Shown here one piece after another: positions 42,885-54,249 of a DNA stretch of 64,000 bases (positions are counted from its first letter, which is position 1; each line of letters opens with the position of its first letter). The stretch comes from Pelobates cultripes (lineage: Eukaryota; Chordata; Amphibia; Anura; Pelobatidae). The position numbers and the translations under genes are program-made. The stretch is from positions 199,998,611 through 200,062,610 of the forward strand of contig OW240914.1 in NCBI GenBank assembly GCA_933207985.1, read 5' to 3'. The notes beneath the pieces were generated by a model. The model did no database searches. It worked only from the letters and a program-made list of their open reading frames with translations, and was not told where the DNA came from.

Positions 42885-44898
42885 TTAACCCCTTAGTGAC
42901 CAGACCGCTTTTCAATTTTCTTACTGTTTGGGACCAGGGCTGTTTTTAAATTTCTGCTATGTTTTTGTTTATCTGTAATTATTTACCATTTTTCTTGCCA
43001 TTAAATAGTCTTTCTAAAGATACCATTTATTTCATCATATCAAACAAATTATAAAATATAATGAAAATAAAATGAAAAACACATTTTTTTTAACTTTGAC
43101 CCCCAAAATCTGTTACACATCTACAAACGTCAAAAAACACCCGTGGAAAGTTATAGGGATATAAGTATAAGTAGCACTTTTCTATTTCCAAAACATTTTT
43201 CTTTTTCAAAATGAATGCAAGTTACATTGTTACATTGATATCAGCCAGGAAACCCTGAATAACTCTACACATGTATATATATATTTTTAAAAGAAGACAA
43301 CCTAAGGTATTAAGCTTGGGCTATTTTGACTCTTTTAATGCAACCATTTTACCACCAATCTATGCCAAATTAAAAACAAATAATAATTGGTGATTTTATT
43401 GACACACACAACATTTAAAGAATACATGTATAGAGAACTTTAAGGGTTACTGCCAAAGAACACCCCAATACGTTTTCAGAAACATCTCCTTAGTACAGTG
43501 ATACCACACGTGTATAGGTGTGTTAGGTTCTCTGGGGGCTAAAAGACCTTATTTGGAGGGGGCGTATTCGAGTTTTCCAACTTTGAATCTTCACTGCTGC
43601 TCATTATGCACCCATGTCCTTTTTGGGACACTTTTGAGGCCAGCCAATGTAATTTACCCCCATCAAACCATATTTTTTTAAAGTAGACAACCCAGGATAT
43701 TCAATATGGGGTATGTCCAAATTTTTTAGTAGCCACTTAGTCACAAACACTGGCCAAAGTTAGCATTTATATTTGTTTGTGTGCAAAAAAACAATTATGA
43801 ACGCTAAATTTGGCCAGTGTTTGTGACCAAGTGGCTACTAAAAAAAGACTGAACCCCATTTGCAATACCTTGGGTTGTCTTCTATTGCAAATGGTATGCC
43901 ATCATGGGGGGAATTCTCATTTCTGGGCTACCATAGGCTCTCGAAGGCAACAAACCAATCTGGCAAATTTAAATGTGAAAAAAACGGCCTTATATTTTAC
44001 CCTGTAACTTTCAAAACCACTATAAAACCTGTACATGGGGGGGGGGGGAGGGGGAATTATTGTTATACTCAGGAGACTTCACTGAACACAAATATTAGTG
44101 TTTCAAAACAGTAAAATGTATCACAACAATGATATCATCAGTGAAAGTGACGTTTGTGTGTGAGAAATTTGAAAAACGTCACTTTCACTGACAATATCAT
44201 CGATGTGATATGTTTAACCATTTTGAAGCACTTATATTTATGTTCAGCGAAGTCTACCGAGTAAAACAGTACCCCCATGTACAGGTTTTAGGGAGTCTTG
44301 TTAAGTTACAGGGTTATATATTTTGCTAGCAAATTAAATTCTCTGGATTTTTGGCCTGTGTTGTCAGGCAAGTCCCCCAAATTGCCATCAATAAAATTAC
44401 TTAATTATGTAAAAATATTACATAAATATGCATGTAGAATTTTAATATATACATGTTTATATATTTGAAGCCTACGTGTATTTATGAAATTATTTATGTA
44501 ATTACATAAATGGACATATGTATATTTTATATTATTTTTATTTATTTATATATACATGTATATATATATAAAATGTCATTCTAAGTGTATTTTGATATAT
44601 ATATATATATATATATATTAATATCAAAATCATTAGAATAAAATTACATATATATAATTTTTTTAAATTATTTTTATCTTTACTTTTTTATTTTTTATTG
44701 ATTATTATTTATTTTTTATAATAATATGTATACAATATATATAGTTATTATATATATATGTATATATATATATATATATATATTATACATTTACACGTGT
44801 GTAATTTTACTCTAAGTGTATTTTTATATTAATATATGTATATATTAATAAAAAAACACACTTACTATGACCTAATATATAAGATAGATATATAGATT

Positions 44899-44930
<32 letters not shown>

Positions 44931-44935
44931 TAGGT

Positions 44936-44972
<37 letters not shown>

Positions 44973-45497
44973 ATTGCACAAAAATACCAGCACTCCAGGA
45001 TTTAGTAGGTAAATCTTTATTCAAGTAGATCCAGGTGGTCAACATTTCAGCCCCTAAACGGAGCTTTCATCAAGACACGTTTAGGGGCTGAAATGTTGAC
45101 CACTTGGATCTTCTTTAATAAAGAAGATTTACCAACTAAATCCTGGAGTGCCGGTATTTTTTTGCAAGTTTATCTATGATGTGACCAGATCACCAGGTAC
45201 TATATATTTTGAGTTGGAGTGCAAGAGCCTATAATTTTTTTTCTTAACATTAATATTTTTATATATCGCGATCACTCTGTGTTCTCTGGCGTCCCGGCAG
45301 TGAGAGGGGGTATTGCACAATGCCATGACATCCAGGCATCGCTGCAATACCATTAGAGCGGCTGGAAGCAATCATGATCGCTTCCAGCGCTCTAATTAGA
45401 CTCTGATAGATCAGGTCCGCGGACAGATAAGATCCGCAGTCCTTAAAGATCTTTTTGTCGGACGTACCTGATACGTCCGAGGTCGGCATGGGGTTAA
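42885..45497. mobile_element. 2.6-kb palindrome-rich element, TSD TTAA
   Basis: It starts TTAAccccttagtgaccag and ends atggggTTAA, and it splits an L1 frame exactly at TTAA. It contains several inverted repeats: one centred near 43790 (agtagccacttagtcacaaa against tttgtgaccaagtggctact), one centred near 44160 (cagtgaaagtgacgttt against aaacgtcactttcactg) and one at 44990-45170. It also has (TA)n and (GATA)n tracts. No coding region was found. The outer ends resemble the short MITE at 53551 and the repeat at 18260. Confidence 0.82.
44990..45170. repeat. hairpin of ~75-bp arms
   Basis: 'gcactccaggatttagtagg' at about 44989 pairs with 'aactaaatcctggagtgc' near 45134. The arms continue through 'ggtggtcaacatttcagccc' and 'ggggctgaaatgttgaccac'. 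The loop is near gctttcatcaagac. A (GATA)n tract precedes it. The 'aaatgttgaccac' type of motif resembles repeats associated with Penelope-like elements. Confidence 0.9.
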
Positions 45498-46739
45498 AAC
45501 TGATTTCCTTTATGATTGCTTTTGGATAGACGAGAGTTGCCCATTAGAAAAAATTACAAAGAACACTATTATTAATGCAACTTTGAGTACGGTTAAAATT
45601 ATAAGGAAAAAATTTAATCAAGAAGCGGTATTTCACAATCTTCTCCACTAGAACTATTGGAATTTAATGTTAGACATTTGGATTTGAGCAGTTGAAGCAG
45701 ATGTGTTAGTCATCTCTCGAATATTTTTTCTAAGGGGGTTTTAACTCCCTTCCATCTATTACAGACCATCTATTTCCTTGCCCCAGGGGAATTATTTACA
45801 TATCTGAGAGTCAAAAGTTACTTATCTACTAAACAAATTCTAGATTATAAAAAAATAAAAATAAATACTACTCCAGTCAGCAAGATTCTAATAACAGGAT
45901 CAATCTAAAAAACAAAAATATAATACACAGTGCAAACTGTATACACAAGAAGTAAGCCTCTATATAGGATAAGACTTACAGAATGTAGAGCTGTCGCGGG
46001 CTCTATATGATGAGCAGGAGGGTGCATAAACAGGCTAAAGTGACATCCTGGATGGAGAGCAGCACAGGAATCAGATATGGTAAAACAAAAATTTATTGGG
46101 CATACACATTAAAATAAGGGACAATTAAGCAGTGTAAAATATACAGATAAGTATAACAAGGCAAATAGCCTAAACAAATAACGCTAAATACATTTTAAAA
46201 AGTCCCAAAGAGCAAAAAATAAAAGTATGAAACAGCAGATGCGTTTCAACTCCAGCTGGAGTCTTCTTTAGGGTTGAAGTGCTCTCTCCATGGTCGCAAT
46301 AAATACCATTAGAATCGATCTTGAACTCGACGCAGCTGTAATACTTCCTATTTCCGGCACGGCATGCTTCCGTCATCACTTGCAGTTTCTCGGTCACCAG
46401 AGTGAGGGCAGGCCGGAAAAGTCCCATATCTAGTGTGGGCAAAGAGTATTTACAAAATATAGGTACTAGCCTAAGAATACAGTATAGTATAATGAAAGAA
46501 AACAATAAATGAAAACCAACATATAAGATATAAATACATACAATGAAGATACACATGAAAAGGACCGGATAAATAAAAACCTCAAGCAAAGAGGTGGAGG
46601 ACAGTTGTAAAGAGGTAGTAAAAAATATTAAAAAAGAAGTATGTGCAAATCCCAAAAAATAAAAAGGGGAAAAGGAAAACAAATGGAATAAAAAAAAATT
46701 AAAAAGGTATAAAAAAAGACTAAATTCAAAATCTAAATT

Positions 46740-46900
46740 AAGTCCTTTTGGGGCCAAGGAATCTAAAGTAAATATCCACTTGCTTTCAATTTTGCACAGT
46801 CATTTAAAATTGTCTTCCCCTCTCCAATTAAAGGTTTTTTTTTAAAAAATAGCCATAAAACTTAACATAGAAGGATCTTTATTATGTTGCTGTTAAAAAA
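46740..46900 (-). pseudogene. Penelope C-terminal tail and 3' region
   Basis: Minus-strand translation gives CKIESKWIFTLDSLAPKGLN followed by LDFEFSLFL, the conserved end of the Penelope-like polyprotein (a W-IF-L-P-GLN motif). The frame then runs openly but without meaning through AT-rich 3' sequence to 46170. The endonuclease that should precede it lies on the far side of the L1 insert. Confidence 0.75.
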
Positions 46901-46930
46901 AATGATCTGAAACATACCCTCCCACATCTT

Positions 46931-49014
46931 ATGGACCAATCCATTGGGATTCGGACATGGTCCGACCATGCCCCCATTCTGGTTACCCTAGCAGTGCCAT
47001 ACCCCACAACAGGGAGAGGTAACTGGCGTTTGAATGAATCTCTCCTTGATAACCCTGCTGATGTTCAATATATCTCCACGGTACTAGATAATTACTTTGA
47101 GGTTAATTCCACTGAAGACACCACGGTAGAAACTCAATGGCTAGCACACAAAGCAGTTGTCAGGGGTCACTTCATCAGATTGGGTTCCATAGCTAAAAAA
47201 AGCTATATTTCTAAAGAGACTGCACTTCGCCATACCCTTAGGAAGTTAGAAGAATCCAATAAACAATCCCCATCTAAATCAATCACCTGTCAAATTACCA
47301 AAGTACAACAGGATATTCACCTTCTTCAATCACAAATATACACCAAGCAAGCACGCAAAACCCAACAATTGTATTACTTTTCAGGGAACAAGGCAGGCAA
47401 GATTTTGGCTAACCAACTGAAAGCAAAATACCTACAAACTAAAATCCCTTATCTATATTCCAAAGATCACGCACAAATATATAACCCGAATACAATTGTT
47501 GAAGAATTGGCCGGTTTTTATGAAGACCTGTACAATCTTCGCAATAACCCCAACACCAAATCCCCCAGTGTTGTAGACATCACAAGATACCTCTCTCGAA
47601 TCACACTCCCTCAAATACCGACGCACCACATGAATCTTTTAGACGCACCGTTCACGGAAACTGAAGTGAGTAATGTGATTAAATCCTTGCCAAAACATAA
47701 AGCGCCGGGACCTGATGGTCTCTCCAATTATTATTATTTGAAATTGGCATCGCGATTAATACCACATCTTACAAAACTATTTAACAAAATAAGAACGACA
47801 GGTAAATTCCCACAAGATATGCTAGAAGCTTACATTATCACCTTGCCTAAGTCAAATAAACCACCAACATATTGCAGTAATCTCAGGCCGATTTCATTAC
47901 TTAATGCCGACGTTAAGTTGTATGCCAAGCTGCTTGCCAACAGAATTCGCCCCCTGTTGTCCTCATTAGTCTCAGAAGAACAAGCGGGCTTTGTCCCTGG
48001 CAGGCAGGTTGGGGACAACACCAGATACTGTATGGACTTAATTGATTGGGCCAACTTCAAAAATAAATCAGGTGCTTTGTTGGCGTTAGATGCGGAGAAG
48101 GCATTTGATCGCCTAAATTGGGATTATATGTCAGAGACCCTGTCGGCTTTTGGTTTCTCCAATGCTTTCATTACCAGCATTATGGCCTTATATTCCGCCC
48201 CATCTGCTAAAGTTTTCAGTTCAGGCTTCACATCACGTAATTTTTGTATAACCAACGGTAGGAGGCAAGGGTGCCCCTTGTCGCCCTTGATCTTCATTTT
48301 ATGTTTGGAACCTCTAGTTAGAACGATCAAACTTGAGGCGGCGCTACCCGGTATAGATACCCCGGCAGGAGAAAAAAAGTTGGCACTTTTTGCCGATGAT
48401 GTAATTATCTTTTTAGCTAACCCAACTGAATCCATTCCTCACCTATTACAAACACTGGCCACATACGGAGACATCTCCTATTACAAGAATAATGTTAATA
48501 AAACCCAAATACTACCCATAAGACTTAATAAGCAATTGGTGAGTGAACTGAAAAACACATATCAATTTGCGTGGCAAACTAACGCATTTTCGTACCTAGG
48601 CATCAAATTAACGCACTCCAAATCCCTAACTATAAAGGAAAATCACATAGCGGTTCTGTCCAATATTACCAAACAAATGGATTCTTGGAGCAATCTCTAC
48701 ACATCATGGTTTGGTAGAATTAATTATATTAAAATGATGGTTATGCCACATATACTCTACCTATTTAGGTCATTGCCCATTGCCTTACCAAATTCGCTCC
48801 TTCAACGTTTCCAGAGGGCAATTAACGCCCATATCTGGAAGAAAAAGCCCCCAAGAATATCCTTCCACTCTCTGTGGCGTCCATTCAACAAGGGAGGTCT
48901 TAACGTTCCCAACATCATGCTCTACTATAAAGCAACCCTGTTGTCACAAAGCCTCTATGTTATGATGAGTACGCACAAACCGGTATGGGTAGATTTAGAA
49001 TCCGCTTGTGGGGG
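46931..49014 (+). CDS. L1/Tx1 ORF2: endonuclease end and reverse transcriptase
   Basis: About 690 uninterrupted codons. The start is the last part of the apurinic-type endonuclease (SDHAPI at residues 11-16). The reverse transcriptase follows: an HKAPGPDGLSNYYY block near 256, an LRPISLLNADVKLYAKLLANR block, an EQAGFVPGRQ block, LDAEKAFDRLNW, GRRQGCPLSPLIF, and the catalytic FADD at 487-490. A thigh/thumb region with YLGIKLT follows. The enzyme primes cDNA synthesis from nicked target DNA. The methionine at 46931 is internal, because the true ORF2 start is lost by 5' truncation. The frame is lost at a run of seven G at about 49010-49016. Confidence 0.92.
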
Positions 49015-50069
49015 GGTCACACTCCCTATACAATGCCCTATGGTCCTCCACCCCCTTAGCATCACCCTCCACACTCCCAACATCACGATATATTACAAAA
49101 TCATGGTCTATGTGGAACACGGCAATATGGCCAAAGGCAGAACTACTGTACCTTGCACCATTATCAGCCCTCTCCGCCTTATCTCCCGACCTCCAAACAT
49201 CTAAATGGTCAAGCTTAGGTGTTACACATGTACATAAATTGCTTGGTACAAATGGCATTCACCCTTTCCCAACACTGCAGGAACGGTACAACTTACCCTC
49301 GAGAGATATTTTCTTGTACCTGCGTGTAAAACATATATTACTGTCACATTCGATTGAGCACATTGACCCGCTGTCACTTAGCAATATAGGCTCACAATGT
49401 TACCATACTAGACTGATACGTCCCTCGTGCAAACTTCTCTCCCTATGCTATAGGACGTTGTCTGATATTCACGGACACTCCAAACTAACTTATATGAAGC
49501 AATGGGAGACATCGTTGGGAATAACCCCAACTCTCATGGAATGGGAACAAGCCATCACCTATACCAAAAAATCTTCGAAATGTGTCATACTTTGGGAAGC
49601 CTACTTTAAAATGTTAATGAGATGGTACTTGGTCCCGAGCAGGATTCATAAAATTTACCCCAATTCTCCCTCAATATGCTGGCGTTGCAACTCTAGTTTA
49701 GGGTCCATAGAACATATATTTTGGCACTGCCCCAATCTGCAAAACTTTTGGAAGGATGTCCAAACAACTATTCGGGCGATCTGTAAGATTACATTCCCGC
49801 TATCCCCAGAAATTTACTTGCTCCACATTATCCCTAACCTACGTGATATACCATCTAGAGACGCAGTATTAAATATACTAGTGGCAGCAAAAATTAGCAT
49901 TGCAGCCCACTGGAAAGACACCAAGCCTCCTTCTTTGAAGGAGACTCTAGGAAGGGTGGAGGTTACATACCACCACGAATGCGAATGGGCAAAAGGAGGT
50001 AATAGGTCACACGTTCTGGACAAGTGGAAAAATTGGGAGTCTTTTAAAGATTCTCATGCTACAAAGTAA
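49008..50069 (+). pseudogene. L1/Tx1 ORF2 C-terminal part, +1 frame
   Basis: 353 open codons continue ORF2 in the next frame after the G run. A zinc-finger-like CWRC...HIFWHC pattern lies at about residues 224-245, the usual C-terminal cysteine motif of L1 ORF2. A conserved tail (ILVAAKISIAAHWKD) near 295-310 follows, and the frame stops at 50067. A single-base change in the G run would explain the split, so the copy lost function through one indel plus the 5' truncation. Confidence 0.88.
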
Positions 50070-51064
50070 AGAGCAGATCCCGCAACTAAGAGTGGATAAA
50101 GTACTCTATCCAGAACAAGGCCTACCACTACATGACGAGTTACTAGGCTATCCTATCCCACTATACCTAGTAAGACTACTAAGCCACATCCATATCACTA
50201 ATTTGCTATACCCCGCTATAATAATAAAAGTACTATATCCTAAGACAAGAAGCGCCCTACTGTACCCTTCCCACTCCCTCCTCCTCCCCCTTCAGTTATT
50301 ACGGTTATCTCATGTATATATATTTGTAACTGTTATTTATATTAAGGTCTTATTATGCTAGCATATGTCACATAAATATTTGCCTGGGAGTAGTAAGAAA
50401 GTTTCGAATGATGTGTCCACCATGGATCGAGGAGAACTTAGGTATATCACATAACTTTCGCCCACTACCTATAAACCCTCATAACACTACAACATACGGC
50501 AAGTCCACTTGATCTATAAGTTACCCTTACTGACGAAACTACATACCCTTCACAATAGGCCAAGCTACCCTGCATCACCTTTACAGCTGTGTTTTCTCCC
50601 TCTCTTAATATCATATCTTCATAACTGCTATCCTGATATCGGATACTTGGCTGTACACCAAGCAGATACTAATGCAGCAGAGGGGAGAGCGGTTTAGATT
50701 AGCCGTGTATACAAAATGGCAACAAATATCGAACTTCATGGCTACAATCAATAGTAATGTTTACCTGTATATCCCCATATGTATGTATGTAGGTACCTAA
50801 TGCGCCAGACAACTCCTTCCTTCACATGGTGTATGTATATAAGCGTGTATAAAGTGAAACGTGATAATAAGGCTACTGTATATGTCATTACCGTAATTAT
50901 ATGTTCTTTTATGCTCTTTTATGTTCTTCCTTTCTGTGATCTTGTATGTGTATCAGAATAAGCTGTATGTATTATGTTACATGAGGGACTTGTCTCCTCT
51001 ACTGTACCTCTTTATAAAACAATAAAAACATACATTGAAAAAAAAAAAAAAATGATCTGAAACA

Positions 51065-51245
51065 CCCTGTTTGGTGTATCCCCTCTGTAGATTACCCATG
51101 GGTTCCGCAACATGGATTTTAAGATTCCTAATGGTCATTCCCACGTATTGCTGCCCACACAGGCACCAGAGGAGATACACCACATTAGACATATGGCAAG
51201 TCAGGATATCTTTGATATAAACTTTTTGACCAGTTGAATTAGATT
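51065..51245 (-). pseudogene. Penelope GIY-YIG endonuclease, cut by the L1
   Basis: Minus-strand translation gives MSNVVYLLWCLCGQQYVGMT followed by IRNLKIHVAEPMGNLQRG. The VYL...YVG spacing and the arginine downstream match the GIY-YIG nuclease module of Penelope-like elements, which cuts the target. The L1 insertion separates the N-terminal half of this domain from its C-terminus. Confidence 0.8.
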
Positions 51246-51572
51246 TAAAAAAAGTTCAAGTGTCTTTCGCAAAACTAGACACATTTTACAAGGGTAATAA
51301 AACATTTTTTGATTAAAAGAGAAAGTGGTCTTAACCGGTCTAATAAAACTAGTGACCAAGCCCTTTTTAATATTTAGCGCCTCAGTAGATTACGTTAGGT
51401 TTATCTCCAATAATATTAGTAAGATCATGATCTGTTTTTAAAACAAGCCAGAACTTATTTGGAATATGTTTAATATGCCTGGATCCACTATTATAATCTA
51501 AAACAATTGGGATACCTCTTGAGTTAAAATCATTCTTATTCATATTGTTCTTTTTGGATTTATACTCTAAAA

Positions 51573-52595
51573 CAAGCATGTCAAACTCAAAGTGTGGCAC
51601 GGGCCACATAAACAAGGTTTACGTTTATGTGGGCCGCACACACACACACACACACACACTCACTCACTGACAGACACATACACATACTCACTGACAGACA
51701 GACAGACATACAAACACATACTCACAGACACACACACACACATATTTACAGACACACACACACATACTCACAGACAGACACACACATACAGATACACACA
51801 TACTTGCTGACAGACACACAGACACACTGACAGGCACACAGACACTGACAGACACACACACATACTCACTGACAGACACACATATACTTGCTGACAGACA
51901 CTGACACACACACATACAGACACTGACACACACACACACATACTCACAGACAGACACACACACATACACAGACAGGCACACACAGACAGACACGCATACT
52001 CACTGAGAGACACACACATACTCACTCTCATACAGATACACACACTGACAGACAGACACACACACACACTGACAGACAGACACACACACACACAAACTCA
52101 CTGACAGACACACACATACTTGCTGACAGACAGACTGACACACACATACTCACTGACTGACACACACACACACACTCACTGACTGACTGACACACACACA
52201 TACTTGCTGTCAGACACACACTCACACACTTACACACACATACTTTTATTTATTGCTGCTTACCTTTTGGAGCATCTCCTGCTCCTCACTGCTCCCGAGC
52301 GCAGTTTAGTGATACCGGGTGCCAGAATATGAAGTCATATTGCGGCGCACGGATTCACTTCAGTCGGCGCATGCGAGGGAGCAGTGAGGAGCTGGAAGGC
52401 TGAGCTCCCTCGCTGCCACTAGAGACCTCTCCTCCCCTGGCCGGGTAAATGATAGCAGAGTAGGCACCTGCAATATGGGGAAAGCAGGTGCCTACTCTGC
52501 TTGGAACATTAGGCATGTACTCGGGGCACGCCGGGCCGCGAAGATGGTCCTTGTGGGCCACATGCAGCCCGCGGGCCGCGAGTTTGACATGCTTG
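51573..52595 (+). mobile_element. non-autonomous hAT-type element D, TSD CTCTAAAA
   Basis: A perfect 16-bp inverted repeat (caagcatgtcaaactc / gagtttgacatgcttg) bounds 1023 bp. The 8-bp repeat CTCTAAAA flanks it (51565-51572 and 52596-52603). It contains a CA-type minisatellite and then a GC-rich hairpin centred on aatatgaagtcatatt (52326-52341), the same plan as element C. No transposase is present. Confidence 0.95.
51640..52240 (+). repeat. 'actcactgacagacacacac' minisatellite
   Basis: About 600 bp of units of 20-40 bp built from acatactcactgacaga and (ca)n. Long minus-strand frames rich in Cys, Val and Ser are artefacts. Confidence 0.95.
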
Positions 52596-52603
52596 CTCTA
52601 AAA

Positions 52604-54240
52604 CTTGATTCCAATCTAGGGCGCTAACCTCTTGTTACTGTCTATCTAAAAGTGCAGCATCATAATTTTTAGCTAAAAACTGGTCTTTTAAATAGTTAGC
52701 CTGTAAAATAAATTCATCCTTATTACTACAATTTCTAAAAATCCGTACAAATTTACCTTTCAGAATATTTTGTAGCCAAGGTGCATAGTGACAGCTATCC
52801 ATGTCTATAAAGCTGTTAGCATCTACCTTTTTTTTAAAAAGGTGCAGGTTTTTATATTCCCATCCTGGATATAAAGTTCAAGGTCTAAAAAAAATGCACC
52901 TTGTACTTACTGTACTCACATAAGCACAATATTCCTTTGGTTTTGATTTAAAAGTTTTAAAAATAAGTCAAGGGATGGCTGATCGCCATTCCAAATAAAA
53001 ACCACCTCCATGTACCTGCGATAGTGGACCAGGGTCGCACTCCCAGTACAGTCCCCTGAGAGGAAAGATTCATACCAGTGGGACATAAACAGATTTCATA
53101 ACTAGGTGTGAACCTGGTCCCCATCGCACTACCGATGAGTTGTAAAAAATAGGATGCCTCGAACCAAAAATAATTATTGCATAAAATAAATCTAATAGCT
53201 TCCAAGATCAAATTTAATTGGCATTATGAAAAACCACCAAGTTGAAGAAAATGTGCAACTGTCTTGCAGCCTAACTGATGGGAAATGATCGTATATACGC
53301 TACTGACATCACAGGTTACTAAATAGTATTCTTCCCTCCACGGATCTTAGTTAATTCCTTAATGAGCTAGATAGAGTCCTTAAGGTATGTGGGTTGAGAC
53401 ACAGCCAAAGGTTGAAGGAGTCTAACAATATACTGTGATAGGCGACTCGTTAGTCTACCCCAGCCACTATGGGTCTACCGGGGGGATTTTGGGGGTCTTT
53501 ATGTATCTTAGGAAGAATGTAAAGGACATGGGTCTTAAAAACAGAAATGTTTAACCCCTTAAGGACCAAACTTCTGGAATAAAAGGGAATCATGACATGT
53601 CGCACATGTCATGTGTCCTTAAGGGGTTAAAAAATTAAATTCCCCAAGATTTAAAATATTTAAACTTTTTCCCTTTTCTATTAAAACTTTATAACTTTTA
53701 AAATAAGGTTTCAATGGGTCCCCTTCCAATTTTTTGTAAGTAATCACCTCTGTTTTGGACAATGACTGCTCCCCCTTTATCGGCCGGCTTTATAACCAAG
53801 CTCTCATCATTCCTTATATTCTTAAGAGCCTTGGGGAATTTGGGGAAAATGGGACATCTTCCTATACTAATACGATCTAGAAGTTTAAAAAGGACATTTA
53901 TCCCTGTTTTCTCAATGACCTAACCCGCGTCCGATTGATTGACGAATGCAGTATGAATGTGGATGGAATGCTGATTGATTTTACTAGAAAATATATCTGG
54001 TGCATTGCAACTGTTATTAAAAGTTCTTATTTTGTACTTTATATTCATCAGACTCTAATAAAGATGATATAAATAAAAAAAAAAAAGGAAGTTCCGACTT
54101 ACTTGTATAGTTACAACTTCTCACTGTTGACCTCTGCTGAAACTGGGTCAGTGTTTTAAAACTATATTGATGCTTACCCACGTCATGAGGCAATGACAGG
54201 TGTCCCTCACATGACAAATAATATAAACCATATCCTATAC
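52604..54240 (-). pseudogene. Penelope reverse transcriptase, broken
   Basis: Minus-strand translation shows an N-terminal PADKGGAVIVQNRGDYLQKI block near 53780, a QPLAVSQPTYLKDSI block near 53400, then ILEAIRFILCNNYFWFEASY followed by GSAMGTRFTPSYE near 53110-53220. The position of the catalytic Asp pair reads RRYMEVVFIWNG, so both aspartates appear lost. Stops and frameshifts are frequent. An 80-bp MITE sits between the first two blocks. The enzyme would copy element RNA at the cut made by the GIY-YIG domain. Confidence 0.8.
53551..53630. mobile_element. 80-bp TTAA MITE in Penelope RT
   Basis: TTAAccccttaaggaccaaa at the left is mirrored by gtccttaaggggTTAA at the right. The inner part also has an inverted pair (catgacatgt / acatgtcatg). 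TTAA is the target duplication. It is a miniature form of the element type at 42885-45497. Confidence 0.9.
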
Positions 54241-54249
54241 TGGTTCAGA

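Larger units (their letters stand above)
42640..45865 (+). mobile_element. L1-type LINE 3' ORF2 fragment, split by a palindromic element
   Basis: Before the insert, translation gives a GGLVFPDVHALHLACMLYHY segment and then YLAWDKNN..LWKGIEAQEF, typical of the C-terminal half of L1/Tx1 ORF2. After the insert it continues with TDFLYDCFWIDESCPLEKI and later a LSTVKIIRKKF segment. The frame is exactly continuous if the insert and one TTAA are removed. The right end decays near 45860. Stops occur after 45640. Confidence 0.78.
46915..51050 (+). mobile_element. Tx1/L1-type LINE, 5'-truncated, long TSD
   Basis: A 14-bp target duplication aatgatctgaaaca flanks it (46901-46914 and 51051-51064). The right copy follows a poly-A tail (about 51036-51050), with an aataaaaacatacattg signal before it. 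The 5' end is cut within the endonuclease domain. About 965 bp of 3' untranslated sequence follow the coding region. It lies opposite in orientation to the Penelope element it split. Its nearly open coding frame makes it one of the younger insertions here. Confidence 0.93.
45870..54240 (-). mobile_element. Penelope-like element, split by an L1 and a hAT-type element
   Basis: Read on the minus strand from 54240 down, it shows an N-terminal region, reverse transcriptase, a GIY-YIG endonuclease, a conserved C-terminal tail and a 3' untranslated region. The 3' region contains 'gcgtttcaactccagctgga' near 46241, a Penelope-type motif (plus strand as printed). Three younger elements interrupt it: L1 (46915-51050), a hAT-type element (51573-52595) and an 80-bp MITE (53551-53630). 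The outer limits are approximate. Confidence 0.8.

Noticed and set aside
46170..46757. 195-codon minus-strand frame rich in Phe and Leu, looking like a membrane protein
   Set aside because: Its first residues are the Penelope C-terminus; the rest reads through AT-rich 3' untranslated sequence. The hydrophobic look comes from T-rich codons.
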